64,000 nucleotides of DNA from assembly GCF_046025915.1 (NCBI RefSeq), contig NZ_JAQQFR010000003.1, positions 372,001-436,000 of the forward strand. The letters run 5' to 3'. Both the position numbers and the translations under genes were made by a program. Positions 16,371 to 24,852 of this stretch are shown in pieces. This DNA is from Herbaspirillum rhizosphaerae_A (GTDB lineage: Bacteria; Pseudomonadota; Gammaproteobacteria; Burkholderiales; Burkholderiaceae_D). The notes below the pieces were generated by a model. That model saw only the letters and a program-made list of their open reading frames with translations, was not told the origin of the DNA and ran no database searches. Position 1 is the stretch's first letter. Every line of letters starts with the position of its first letter.

Positions 16371-17477
16371 ATGAAACTGGTTGGTTTGGTTGGCTGGCGT
16401 GGAATGGTGGGTTCGGTCCTGATGCAACGCATGCAGGACGAGCGTGATTTCGATCACATCGAACCGGTATTTTTTTCGACCTCGAATGCAGGCGGTAAAG
16501 CTCCGTCGTTCGCCAAAACGGCAACGACGCTGAAAGACGCCAACAGCATTGATGAGCTGAAAAAATGCGACATCATTATTACCGCGCAAGGCGGCGACTA
16601 CACCACTGAGATCTTCCCTAAGCTGCGTGCAGCCGGCTGGGACGGCTATTGGATCGATGCGGCGTCGACTCTGCGCATGAAGGATGACGCCGTGATCGTG
16701 CTGGATCCGGTCAACAACGATGTGATCAAGAACGCGCTGGCCAAGGGCGTCAAAAATTACATCGGTGGTAACTGCACCAACTCCATCCTGCTGATGGGCG
16801 TAGGCGGTCTGTTCAAAGAAGGTCTGGTTGAGTGGGTCAGCTCGATGACTTACCAGGCGGCTTCCGGCGGCGGTGCGAATCATATGCGCGAACTGTTGAA
16901 GGGCATGGGCGTCATCAATGCAGCCGTGGCTGATGAACTGGCGACACCGTCGTCGGCGATTCTGGATATCGACCGCAAAGTTGCCAAGACCATTCGCGAA
17001 GACGTGCCGACCGAATACTTCGGCGCACCACTGGCGGGCGGCCTGATCCCATGGATCGACGCGCAACTGGAAAACGGTCAGTCCAAGGAAGAGTGGAAGG
17101 GCCAGGCTGAAGTCAACAAGATCCTCGACAGCGAGAAAGTTATTCCTGTCGACGGCCTGTGCGTGCGTATCGGTGCGATGCGTTGCCATAGCCTGGCATT
17201 GACCATCAAGCTCAAGCGCGACCTGCCGCTGGCCGACATCGAATCCATCATCCGTTCGGGTAACCAATGGGTCAAATGGGTGCCGAATGATCGCGCCATC
17301 ACCGTTAAGGAACTGACGCCGGCATCCATCACCGGCAGCCTGGAAATCGGTGTTGGCCGTGTGCGTAAGCTCAACCAGGGACCGGAATATATTTCGGCCT
17401 TCGTGATCGGCGATCAGTTGCTGTGGGGTGCCGCAGAACCGCTGCGCCGCATGTTGCGCATCATTCTGGGTAAATAA
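16371..17477 (+). CDS. asd: Aspartate-semialdehyde dehydrogenase
   Basis: It reduces aspartyl phosphate to aspartate semialdehyde, the branch point to lysine (dapA in this window), threonine and methionine. It begins MKLVGLVGWRGMVGSVL with the NADP-binding GWRGMVG loop. With the start at 16371, the catalytic cysteine in GGNCTNSILLM is residue 135, as in E. coli Asd, and AGGGA sits 6 nt upstream. An ATG three bases earlier would sit too close to that site. The catalytic His lies in RIGAMRCHSL. Length is 368 residues, normal for the proteobacterial form. Confidence 0.96.
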   Translation: MKLVGLVGWRGMVGSVLMQRMQDERDFDHIEPVFFSTSNAGGKAPSFAKTATTLKDANSIDELKKCDIIITAQGGDYTTEIFPKLRAAGWDGYWIDAASTLRMKDDAVIVLDPVNNDVIKNALAKGVKNYIGGNCTNSILLMGVGGLFKEGLVEWVSSMTYQAASGGGANHMRELLKGMGVINAAVADELATPSSAILDIDRKVAKTIREDVPTEYFGAPLAGGLIPWIDAQLENGQSKEEWKGQAEVNKILDSEKVIPVDGLCVRIGAMRCHSLALTIKLKRDLPLADIESIIRSGNQWVKWVPNDRAITVKELTPASITGSLEIGVGRVRKLNQGPEYISAFVIGDQLLWGAAEPLRRMLRIILGK

Positions 17478-17518
17478 TGGCGCGGAAGGCTTGGCCTTCC
17501 GTTGTCAATTTGCAACGC

Positions 17519-17564
17519 AAACCCGTCAAACATTCCTTCACTGGAATGTTGGCGGGTTTTGACC
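17519..17564 (+). terminator. Rho-independent terminator of asd
   Basis: A long stem (AAACCCG plus ACATTCC arms, 17519-17536 with 17543-17558, with a small internal mismatch) has a 6-nt loop and ends in TTTT. It separates asd from fimV. Confidence 0.8.
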
Positions 17565-17810
17565 ATCTTGAGAACTTGGTTACACTTGCAGGCCTAAGTT
17601 CTTGATGATATGTTGAAAATCAGAATTTATCTCATCACTGTCAACAATCCGGTCATTAAAGCCCCTTACTATGAGGGATGTTCAAATCCATTGCTTCGTG
17701 GCAATTTGGAGGGCTTTGGTTGAGTTGTCGATCTTTTGATTGTCATCGATGAAATAAACTTTGGTCTTCAGGCCTTCTTTAGTAGAACGTCTATCTAAAA
17801 CCATATAAAC
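17565..17810. other. A+T-rich leader between asd and fimV, with one possible small minus-strand ORF
   Basis: No established gene is seen between the asd terminator and fimV. The stretch is clearly richer in A+T than its neighbours and must hold the fimV promoter. On the minus strand 17682-17804 reads as a 40-residue ORF (MVLDRRSTKEGLKTKVYFID, then DNQKIDNSTKALQIATKQWI) with no recognisable family and no upstream ribosome-binding site. It could be a remnant of a longer gene. Confidence 0.35.
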
Positions 17811-20549
17811 ATGCCTCTATATACTCATAATAAGTTTGCGCTGTCCCGCCTGAAAAAACTGAGTGCTGCCGTGACCTTGGCATTAGCCTTGCCAATGGCT
17901 GCGAATGCCGCCGGACTGGGCAAACTCACGGTGCTCTCCTCTTTAGGGCAACCGCTGCGCGCGGAAATCGAGTTGAACTCGGTATCGAAAGAGGAAGAGG
18001 GCGCATTGGTGGCAAGGCTCGCACCGGCAGACGCTTTCAAGAAGGCCAATATCGATTTCAACCCGGTGTTGTCGTCGCTACGTTTCTCGGTAGAGCAACG
18101 GCAGGGCAAGCAACTGATCCGCATCAGTTCGTCGCAAGCGATCAATGAACCCTTCGTCGACCTGCTGCTGGAATTGAGCGGTGGCGGTTCGCGTCTGGTG
18201 CGCGAATACACCTTCCTGTTGGACCCGCCGGACATGCGCAAGCCGCAGACCGCGCAATCGGCTCCGGCGACACCTCCTGCCGCCAAGCCAGCGGCCAGTG
18301 CGCCTGCAACTGCGCCTGCCAAGCCGGCTGCTACACCGGTTGCAGCTGCACCGGCAGTTTCGGCTCCAGCTACAAACGCAATGCCGGCCGCGGCGGCAAT
18401 CAATAACAGCGATGAAGAACCAACGTCGCGTATCGTCACCAAGTCGGCTCCTTCCAGTCAGGCAGAAGAACTGATTCGTAACGGCCGCAGCAATGACCAG
18501 AGTGGTTTGACCAATGCACCGGTTCCCGCTGCCGTTGCGGAAAAGACTGTTCCGGCTCCTGCAAAGATGGATGCCAAAGCGGATGATGCTGCCACAATGC
18601 CTGCCGCTACCGCTTCAGGCAAACGCGGCAAAGGTGGCAAAGCCGCCAGTAATGCCGCGCAGCCGGATGCCAAAACAGAAGGCAAATCGTATCGCGTGAA
18701 AGAGGGCGATACGCTGGCGGAAATCGCCAATCGCACCAAAGGCAACACCGTCTCTCTGGATCAGATGCTGGTCGCTTTGTACCGTGCCAATCCGGATGCC
18801 TTCATCGGCGACAACATTAACCGCCTGCGCGCAGGCCGCGTGTTGTCGGTGCCTGACGCCGCCACCGCAAGCGCTGTCGACAAGGGCGAAGCGCGCACCA
18901 CCGTTGTTGCTCAGGCACAGGATTTCAACGCCTATCGTAACAAGCTGGCAGGCCAGGTCGCCAACGGTCCTTCACGTAAAGCGGGTGACTCCAGGCAAAG
19001 CAGCAGCGGCAAAGTGACTGCACGTGTTGAAGAAAAATCCGGCGCGGGCGATGCGAAGGACAAGTTGCAACTTTCCAAGGCTGGCGCGAGTGATCGCGCT
19101 GCAGCTGAGAAGGCCGCAGCGGAAGACAAAATCGCAGCAGACAAAGCAATTGCTGAAGCGAGCGAGCGCGTGAAAGCGCTGGAGAAAAACGTCAGCGATT
19201 TGCAAAAACTGCTGGAAATCAAGAACAAGACACTGGCGGAAATGAGCGAACAGCAAAAAGCTGCCGCTGCCAAGCCGGAAACACCAGCACAACCGACTCC
19301 AGCGCCTGCTGCCGCTGTCAAACCGGAAGAAAAACCGGCCGAAGCGAAACCAGCTGAAGCACCAGCTGCTGAACAAGCTAAGCCTGAAACACCGGCCCCT
19401 GCTCCAGCAACGCCTGCTGCTGCGCCGGCAGCGGTGGCGCCGAAGGTTGCAGCAGCACCTGTGCCTGCCGTCAAAGCAAACTTCTTCGACAACATCCAAG
19501 ACAATCCTTTCGTCTTGCCTGGTGCCGGTGCGCTGGTCGCACTGCTGGCGGCATGGGGCATTGTGCGCGTTCGCAATAATCGGAAGAAGGCAGCAACTGC
19601 TGCATCTGCCGATGCAGACAAGGAGGATGAGCCGGGAAAGGTAACCAAACAACCTGAACCGACTCCTGAAGCAGCCGCAGTTGCAGAACCGGAAACCGTG
19701 CCAGAAGTTGTCGCAGAGACGGCGCCTGAAGCCGTCGCCGCTACAGCAGCAGTGACTGCAGCCCCCGAGCCGGATGCGGTCGATCCGATCTCTGAAGCGG
19801 ATATGTATATTTCTTATGGTCGCGAAGAGCAGGCCGAAGACATTCTGCGTCTGGCCCTGAAGAGCGATCCGAATCGTCAGGCTATTCGCCTGAAGCTGCT
19901 GGAAATTTATTCCAAGCGCCAGGACGTCGAAGGTTTCAATGATGTCGCCAGGGAATTGCATGACGCCACCAGCGGCATTGGTTCGGAATGGGAGCAAGCC
20001 GCTGCTATGGGTATCGTGCTTGATCCGACCAATCCGTTGTACGGTGGATCTCCTGTGGAAGAGCTTGTTGCCGAAGAAGCGCCGGTCGCCGAGAAGATGC
20101 CGGAGCCAGAGCCCGAACCAGAAGCGCCTGCTCCTGAAGAACAGGATCTGGAGTTCGATCTGAACGACTTCAAAGGCGCAGAAATTCAACCGGGTGCGAC
20201 GCCTGTCGCAGATATCGGCAGCAAGATCGATTTTGATCTGGAGCTTGATAGCGGCAAGTCTGACGCAGAAGATGCCGCTTCTTTGCTGGATGATCTGCCG
20301 AAGCCATCGCCAGTCGTCAATAACATCGATCTGGATCTGCCTGAGCCGGTGGAAGCGCCTAAACAGGATGTGCTGGAAGACGACGAGTCGGCCTTTGCTG
20401 CAGAAATGTCGACCAAGCTGGATCTTGCAGCGGCGTATCAGGAAATCGGTGACAAGGAAGGTGCCCGCGAACTGTTGGACGAAGTCATTCGTGGCGGCAG
20501 CGATGCCCAGATCGCGCGTGCCAAGGAAATGTTGTCCAAGCTGTCGTAA
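17811..20549 (+). CDS. fimV: FimV/HubP-like polar inner-membrane protein
   Basis: 912 residues. A signal peptide (1-33, ends AANA) precedes the conserved FimV N-terminal domain (GLGKLTVLSSLGQPLRAEIE...LLDPP, to about 140). A LysM peptidoglycan-binding motif (YRVKEGDTLAEIANR, about 293) and an acidic, Ala/Pro/Lys-rich periplasmic linker with a coiled coil (about 420-480) follow. One transmembrane helix (about 565-585), a cytoplasmic TPR-like segment (EADMYISYGREEQAEDILRL, about 660) and the C-terminal FimV motif (KLDLAAAYQEIGDKEGAREL) complete it. These proteins organise the cell pole, type IV pili and twitching. Position between asd and truA is conserved. Confidence 0.93.
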   Translation: MPLYTHNKFALSRLKKLSAAVTLALALPMAANAAGLGKLTVLSSLGQPLRAEIELNSVSKEEEGALVARLAPADAFKKANIDFNPVLSSLRFSVEQRQGKQLIRISSSQAINEPFVDLLLELSGGGSRLVREYTFLLDPPDMRKPQTAQSAPATPPAAKPAASAPATAPAKPAATPVAAAPAVSAPATNAMPAAAAINNSDEEPTSRIVTKSAPSSQAEELIRNGRSNDQSGLTNAPVPAAVAEKTVPAPAKMDAKADDAATMPAATASGKRGKGGKAASNAAQPDAKTEGKSYRVKEGDTLAEIANRTKGNTVSLDQMLVALYRANPDAFIGDNINRLRAGRVLSVPDAATASAVDKGEARTTVVAQAQDFNAYRNKLAGQVANGPSRKAGDSRQSSSGKVTARVEEKSGAGDAKDKLQLSKAGASDRAAAEKAAAEDKIAADKAIAEASERVKALEKNVSDLQKLLEIKNKTLAEMSEQQKAAAAKPETPAQPTPAPAAAVKPEEKPAEAKPAEAPAAEQAKPETPAPAPATPAAAPAAVAPKVAAAPVPAVKANFFDNIQDNPFVLPGAGALVALLAAWGIVRVRNNRKKAATAASADADKEDEPGKVTKQPEPTPEAAAVAEPETVPEVVAETAPEAVAATAAVTAAPEPDAVDPISEADMYISYGREEQAEDILRLALKSDPNRQAIRLKLLEIYSKRQDVEGFNDVARELHDATSGIGSEWEQAAAMGIVLDPTNPLYGGSPVEELVAEEAPVAEKMPEPEPEPEAPAPEEQDLEFDLNDFKGAEIQPGATPVADIGSKIDFDLELDSGKSDAEDAASLLDDLPKPSPVVNNIDLDLPEPVEAPKQDVLEDDESAFAAEMSTKLDLAAAYQEIGDKEGARELLDEVIRGGSDAQIARAKEMLSKLS

Positions 20550-20586
20550 GGCGGATGCCGTAAGCCGTACACCGACTTGTCCGGAG

Positions 20587-20620
20587 ACGGGCGCCGAGAT
20601 TGGCGCCCGTTTGCTTTTTG
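20587..20620 (+). terminator. Rho-independent terminator of fimV
   Basis: A perfect 9-bp stem ACGGGCGCC/GGCGCCCGT with a 6-nt loop is followed by TTGCTTTTT. Confidence 0.85.
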
Positions 20621-20751
20621 ATTTGCGATTGAAATATGCTGTGGATGCAGAGATCTCTTTACCGCGACTGCGTGACAGCCAGATCAGATGACGCATAACG
20701 AATGTTACGGCGAACGAAGCAATCAATGAAGCAACGAACCTGATCAATAAA

Positions 20752-20799
20752 GTAGCAATCCACGTAATAATCCATGTAATCACGCACGTAACAACGCAG
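20752..20799 (+). repeat. Four degenerate 12-bp tandem units just upstream of truA
   Basis: The units are GTAGCAATCCAC, GTAATAATCCAT, GTAATCACGCAC and GTAACAACGCAG, in exact 12-bp register. They end 12 bp before the truA GTG and are in frame with it (V-x-x-H type tetrapeptides), but no ATG, GTG or TTG precedes them in that frame. Confidence 0.7.
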
Positions 20800-20811
20800 A
20801 AAAGAACTACC

Positions 20812-21723
20812 GTGACCGAACCCGCACTTTCCCTTTCCGCAGCGCCGCAGCCAGTTATCGAGGGGGCTTCTTCCGGACCGGCTTTGCGTCCGCTTCGCTC
20901 GCTGCATCGCATTGTGCTCGGAATCCAATATGACGGTAATTCCTGGCAAGGCTGGCAGACACAGCCTCATGGGCTGACAGTGCAGGATAAATTGGAAGCA
21001 GCACTGAAGCAGTTCACGCTGGTTGACATTGATACCACCTGTGCCGGTCGCACCGATTCCGGCGTGCACGCGCTGGAGCAGGTGGTTCATTTCGATACCA
21101 CGATTACGCGCGACAAGTCATCGTGGGTGCGCGGTGTCAATGCCTTTTTGCCATCGTCGATTGCCGTGCGCTGGGCGATTGAGCTACCGGCGGATGAAGG
21201 CGGGGACGTTGCTCTCAACGGGCGCGAAGACGGTTTTCATGCGCGCTTCAGCGCGACAGCACGTACCTATCACTACATGCTGTACAACCATCCGGTGCGT
21301 TCGCCTTTGCTGGCGGGCAAGGCAGGCTGGACTTTCCGGCCGCTCGATGTGGATTTGATGCAGCAGGCGGCAAATCATCTGGTCGGTAAGCATGATTTTT
21401 CGACGTTTCGGGCAGTGGAGTGCCAGGCCAAGTCGCCGGTACGGACAATGGAATCGCTGCAGGTCCGCCGCCATGGCGACATGATTGTCTTCACGTTGAA
21501 AGCCAACGCCTTCTTGCATCACATGGTGCGCAACATCGTCGGATCGTTGATTTTTGTCGGAAACGGCAGGCAGCCGCCGGAATGGATTGCTCAGATCTTG
21601 GCGCAGCAGGATCGCAGCCTCGCCGCACCGACATTCATGCCCGATGGTTTGTATCTGGCCAAAGTCGACTATCCGGCGCGCTGGTCATTGCCCCAGGAAG
21701 AAGCCGCCTGGCCCTGGCTGTAA
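20812..21723 (+). CDS. truA: tRNA pseudouridine synthase A
   Basis: 303 residues. It converts U38-U40 in the anticodon arm of many tRNAs to pseudouridine. The catalytic Asp82 lies in CAGRTDSGVHALEQVVHFD; other family blocks are LGIQYDGNSWQGWQTQ, FHARFSATARTYHYML and FLHHMVRNIVGSLIFVG. The start is GTG; about 40 N-terminal residues before the first conserved block are longer than in E. coli TruA and are Ala/Pro-rich. The gene follows a terminator and heads the truA-trpF-trpB-trpA-accD-folC gene row. Confidence 0.94.
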   Translation: MTEPALSLSAAPQPVIEGASSGPALRPLRSLHRIVLGIQYDGNSWQGWQTQPHGLTVQDKLEAALKQFTLVDIDTTCAGRTDSGVHALEQVVHFDTTITRDKSSWVRGVNAFLPSSIAVRWAIELPADEGGDVALNGREDGFHARFSATARTYHYMLYNHPVRSPLLAGKAGWTFRPLDVDLMQQAANHLVGKHDFSTFRAVECQAKSPVRTMESLQVRRHGDMIVFTLKANAFLHHMVRNIVGSLIFVGNGRQPPEWIAQILAQQDRSLAAPTFMPDGLYLAKVDYPARWSLPQEEAAWPWL

Positions 21724-21805
21724 TCTGGTTCACTATCTCAATCGGTTAGACTAGGCGTCTTGCTATCTGTCTTGCCACTTTCGCTTACGACCCCATTTAG
21801 TCACC

Positions 21806-22465
21806 ATGCACAGAACCAGAATCAAGATTTGCGGTTTGACCCGCGCGGAAGATGTTGCCGCTGCCGTAGCCGCCGGCGCTGATGCGATCGGCTTTGTGTT
21901 TTACGACAAGAGCCCGCGCTATGTCACCGCATCGGCAGCGGCGGAATTGATTCGCACTGTGCCGCCTTTCATTTCGACGGTGGGATTGTTTGTTAATGCC
22001 AGTGCGGAGGAGGTCAGTGCGGTGTTGGAACGGGCGCCCTTGTCGTTGTTGCAATTTCACGGCGACGAGACACCGGAGCATTGTGCCGCCATTGCGCAAG
22101 CCGTCAAACGGCCTTTTATGCGCGCAGCACGCATCGGAAGCTCGACCACGCCCGAAGATTTGATAAAATGGGAGCAGGATTATCGTTCCGCCAGCCCTTT
22201 CTTTACGGGGCTCTTGCTTGACACCCTGGTTGAGCAATACGGCGGCAGCGGAAAGGTTTTCGATTGGTCTCTCATTCCAAAAGAACTCGCGCCTCGGGTC
22301 GTTTTAAGTGGTGGCTTGAGCGTACAAAACGCGACTGACGCGGTGCAGCGCGTGCGCCCGCACGCCGTTGACATCAGCAGTGGTGTCGAGCAAGCCAAAG
22401 GTATCAAGGATGCCGCCAAGATCGCCGCTTTCATCAGCGCCGTATATCTGGCGGACAAGACCTGA
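21806..22465 (+). CDS. trpF: Phosphoribosylanthranilate isomerase
   Basis: 219 residues, a stand-alone (beta/alpha)8 barrel. It carries out the Amadori rearrangement of phosphoribosylanthranilate in tryptophan synthesis. The catalytic cysteine is Cys9 in RIKICGLTR; the catalytic Asp is expected in LLLDTLVEQYGGSGKVFDW, and LSGGLSVQNATDAV and VDISSGVEQAKGIKD form the phosphate site. It is not fused to trpC, as usual in betaproteobacteria. No clear ribosome-binding site precedes the ATG. Confidence 0.95.
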   Translation: MHRTRIKICGLTRAEDVAAAVAAGADAIGFVFYDKSPRYVTASAAAELIRTVPPFISTVGLFVNASAEEVSAVLERAPLSLLQFHGDETPEHCAAIAQAVKRPFMRAARIGSSTTPEDLIKWEQDYRSASPFFTGLLLDTLVEQYGGSGKVFDWSLIPKELAPRVVLSGGLSVQNATDAVQRVRPHAVDISSGVEQAKGIKDAAKIAAFISAVYLADKT

Positions 22466-22517
22466 TTAGCTATCCCTGAGCCTGGCAGCCATCTCACCGG
22501 AACATTTGAGGAATACC

Positions 22518-23777
22518 ATGAAAGAATTGAATCCGCTCGGCAACTTTTCCGAGCGTCAGCCTATTGCCGCTGCAGCCTTGCATCAAACAGCGCCCTATAA
22601 CCTGCCGGACGCACGTGGCCATTTCGGCCAATACGGCGGCAGCTTCGCAGCGGAAACTCTGACCGACGCACTCACGGAGCTGCGTGAAGCCTATGCGCAT
22701 TACCAGAACGACGAACAGTTTTTGGCAGAGTTTCATACCGAGCTGAAACATTTTGTCGGCCGCCCCAGCCCGGTGTATCACGCCAAGCGCTGGTCCGAGC
22801 TGGCAGGCGGCGCGCAGATCTATTTCAAGCGTGAAGACCTGAATCACACTGGTGCGCACAAGATCAACAACGTCATTGGTCAGGCCTTGCTCGCCAAGCG
22901 CATGGGCAAGAAGCGCATCATCGCCGAGACCGGCGCAGGTCAGCACGGCGTGGCGACTGCAACGATCTGTGCACGTTTTGGCATGGAATGCATCGTCTAC
23001 ATGGGCAGCGAAGACGTCAAGCGCCAGTTGCAGAACGTCTATCGCATGAACCTGCTGGGCGCGACAGTGGTGCCGGTAGAATCCGGCTCCAAGACGCTGA
23101 AAGATGCACTCAACGAAGCGATGCGCGACTGGGTCACCAACGTTGAAAGCACGTTCTACATCATCGGAACAGTGGCTGGTCCGCATCCTTATCCGATGAT
23201 GGTGCGCGACTTCCAATCGGTGATCGGCAACGAATGTATCGTGCAAATGCCTGAGATCGCCAGCCGTCAGCCTGACTACGTGGTGGCGGCCGTCGGTGGC
23301 GGCTCCAATGCGATGGGTATTTTCTATCCCTATATCGATTATCAGGACGTCAAACTGGTCGGTGTTGAAGCCGCCGGCGACGGTCTCGATACCGGCCGTC
23401 ATTCCGCCTCGCTGACGCTGGGTACGCCAGGCGTGCTGCACGGCAATCGTACCTATCTGCTGCAGGATGAAAACGGCCAGATCATGGAAACGCATTCCGT
23501 CTCGGCGGGTCTTGACTATCCAGGCGTCGGTCCTGAGCACTCGTGGTTGAAAGACAGCGGGCGTGCCAGCTATGAATGCATCACCGACGACGAGGCATTG
23601 GCGGCGTTTCATACCTGCTGCCGCATCGAAGGTATCATTCCCGCGCTGGAGTCGAGCCATGCGCTGGCCTACGCCGCCAAGCTGGCAGCGACTTTGCCGA
23701 AAGACCGCATTGTGCTGGCCAATCTGTCGGGACGTGGCGACAAGGACATGCACACCGTCCAGCAACATCAGGGTTAA
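22518..23777 (+). CDS. trpB: Tryptophan synthase, beta subunit
   Basis: 419 residues. It joins indole and serine to tryptophan with PLP. The Schiff-base lysine is Lys115 in GAHKINNVIGQALLA; the phosphate-binding GGGSNAMG loop is near 265, the catalytic Glu region is AETGAGQHGVATAT, and the end is NLSGRGDKDMHTV. GAGGAAT lies 5 nt before the ATG at 22518, which favours this start over an in-frame TTG at 22506. An N-terminal extension of about 28 residues relative to Salmonella TrpB is common in this group. trpF lies 52 bp upstream and trpA 120 bp downstream. Confidence 0.96.
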   Translation: MKELNPLGNFSERQPIAAAALHQTAPYNLPDARGHFGQYGGSFAAETLTDALTELREAYAHYQNDEQFLAEFHTELKHFVGRPSPVYHAKRWSELAGGAQIYFKREDLNHTGAHKINNVIGQALLAKRMGKKRIIAETGAGQHGVATATICARFGMECIVYMGSEDVKRQLQNVYRMNLLGATVVPVESGSKTLKDALNEAMRDWVTNVESTFYIIGTVAGPHPYPMMVRDFQSVIGNECIVQMPEIASRQPDYVVAAVGGGSNAMGIFYPYIDYQDVKLVGVEAAGDGLDTGRHSASLTLGTPGVLHGNRTYLLQDENGQIMETHSVSAGLDYPGVGPEHSWLKDSGRASYECITDDEALAAFHTCCRIEGIIPALESSHALAYAAKLAATLPKDRIVLANLSGRGDKDMHTVQQHQG

Positions 23778-23814
23778 ATAAGCTCCAGCAAAAAGGCTCC
23801 AGCTCTGCATGCGG

Positions 23815-23837
23815 GCAGCGGACTTAAAATCCGCTGC
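23815..23837 (+). other. Hairpin resembling the anticodon arm of tRNA-Leu(UAA)
   Basis: GCAGCGGA and TCCGCTGC (8-bp perfect stem) enclose the 7-nt loop CTTAAAA, in which TAA is in the anticodon position. No acceptor, D or T arm surrounds it, so it is not a tRNA gene. It lies in the trpB-trpA gap. Confidence 0.4.
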
Positions 23838-23897
23838 GCGCAAGCTGCAAAAACAAAGCAGGGCTGGCCGAATCGACGAACAACACATTTCAACACC

Positions 23898-24695
23898 ATG
23901 TCCCGAATTCAATCCACTTTTACCGCACTGGCAGCCAGCAACAAGAAGGCGCTGATCACCTTTATCACAGCCGGTGACCCGGCTCCCGAACTGACTGTGC
24001 CTCTGCTGCATGCGCTGGTCGCGGGTGGCGTCGATATTCTTGAACTTGGGGTGCCTTTTTCCGATCCTATGGCAGAAGGTCCGGTCATTCAGCGTGCCTG
24101 CGAGCGCGCGCTCAAATTCAACGTCAGCACGCGCGACGTGCTCGGCTATGTGCGTGAGTTTCGCAAGACCAACAGCACGACGCCGGTAGTACTGATGGGC
24201 TATGCCAATCCGCTGGAACGTTTTGGCGTCGATGCCTTCATTGCGGCAGCGAAAGAGGCTGGCGTGGACGGCACCATCATCGTCGATTACCCGCCGGAAG
24301 AATGCGAAGAGTTTTCGCAAAAAATGCAGGCACAGGGACTCGATCCGATTTTCCTGCTGGCGCCGACGTCGACCGAAGAACGTATCCAGCAAGTGGCCAA
24401 GGTCAGTAGCGGATTCTGCTACTACGTCTCCTTGAAGGGCGTGACCGGCGCCGGCAACATCGATACCGCCGAAGTCGCCAAGCGCATTGCGGAAATCCGC
24501 AAGCACGTCAAACTGCCGATCGGCGTCGGTTTCGGCATTCGCGACGGTGCCACCGCCAAGGCAGTGAGCCAGGTGTCGGATGCCGTCGTGATCGGCAGCC
24601 GCATTATTCAAGAGTTGGAAAACACCCCGCGTGAGCGTGCGGTGGAGGCGGTTCAGGCCTTCGTGACGGATATTCGCAAGGCAATGGACGCCTGA
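23898..24695 (+). CDS. trpA: Tryptophan synthase, alpha subunit (catalytic Asp60 position is Glu)
   Basis: 265 residues, standard length. It cleaves indole-3-glycerol phosphate and channels indole to TrpB. The acid/base Glu49 lies in ILELGVPFSDPMAEGP. In the enteric enzyme this block reads SDPLADGP with catalytic Asp60; here position 60 is Glu (codon GAA). Other signatures are intact: GYANPLERFG, DGTIIVDYPPEE, PTSTEERI, SGFCYYVSLKGVTGAG and GVGFGIRDG. The rest of the protein looks fully functional, so I read this as a conservative acid-for-acid change rather than decay, but the effect on rate is not known from sequence. Confidence 0.95.
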   Translation: MSRIQSTFTALAASNKKALITFITAGDPAPELTVPLLHALVAGGVDILELGVPFSDPMAEGPVIQRACERALKFNVSTRDVLGYVREFRKTNSTTPVVLMGYANPLERFGVDAFIAAAKEAGVDGTIIVDYPPEECEEFSQKMQAQGLDPIFLLAPTSTEERIQQVAKVSSGFCYYVSLKGVTGAGNIDTAEVAKRIAEIRKHVKLPIGVGFGIRDGATAKAVSQVSDAVVIGSRIIQELENTPRERAVEAVQAFVTDIRKAMDA

Positions 24696-24852
24696 TCCCT
24701 GCATCTCGAGGAGGAGGCCGACAGCGAGCCCGGCCTCTCCTGAAAGCATGGTTTCCTAAAAGAAATTATCGAAAAGCAATCAAATCATCGTCTCCGGTTG
24801 TGTGGCTTTGCCTCTGGTACAATGCGCCACCGGAAATTAGAAAGAGGTTTCT

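Noticed and set aside
20752..20799. A CRISPR array from the regularly spaced 12-bp repeats
   Set aside because: The units are contiguous and far too short, with no unique spacers and no cas genes nearby.
18972..20912. A 646-codon minus-strand open frame across fimV, rich in Arg, Cys and Phe
   Set aside because: It is the shadow of the low-complexity Ala/Pro/Glu codons of fimV; no signal, start site or family support.
23778..23897. A tRNA-Leu gene in the trpB-trpA gap
   Set aside because: Only an anticodon-arm-like hairpin is present; no acceptor stem, D arm or T arm (no GTTCGA-type loop at the right distance).
22494..24749. A 751-codon open frame on the minus strand across trpB and trpA
   Set aside because: It is antisense to two well-identified genes, rich in His, Arg, Gln and Cys without domain motifs, and results from the codon bias of the real genes.
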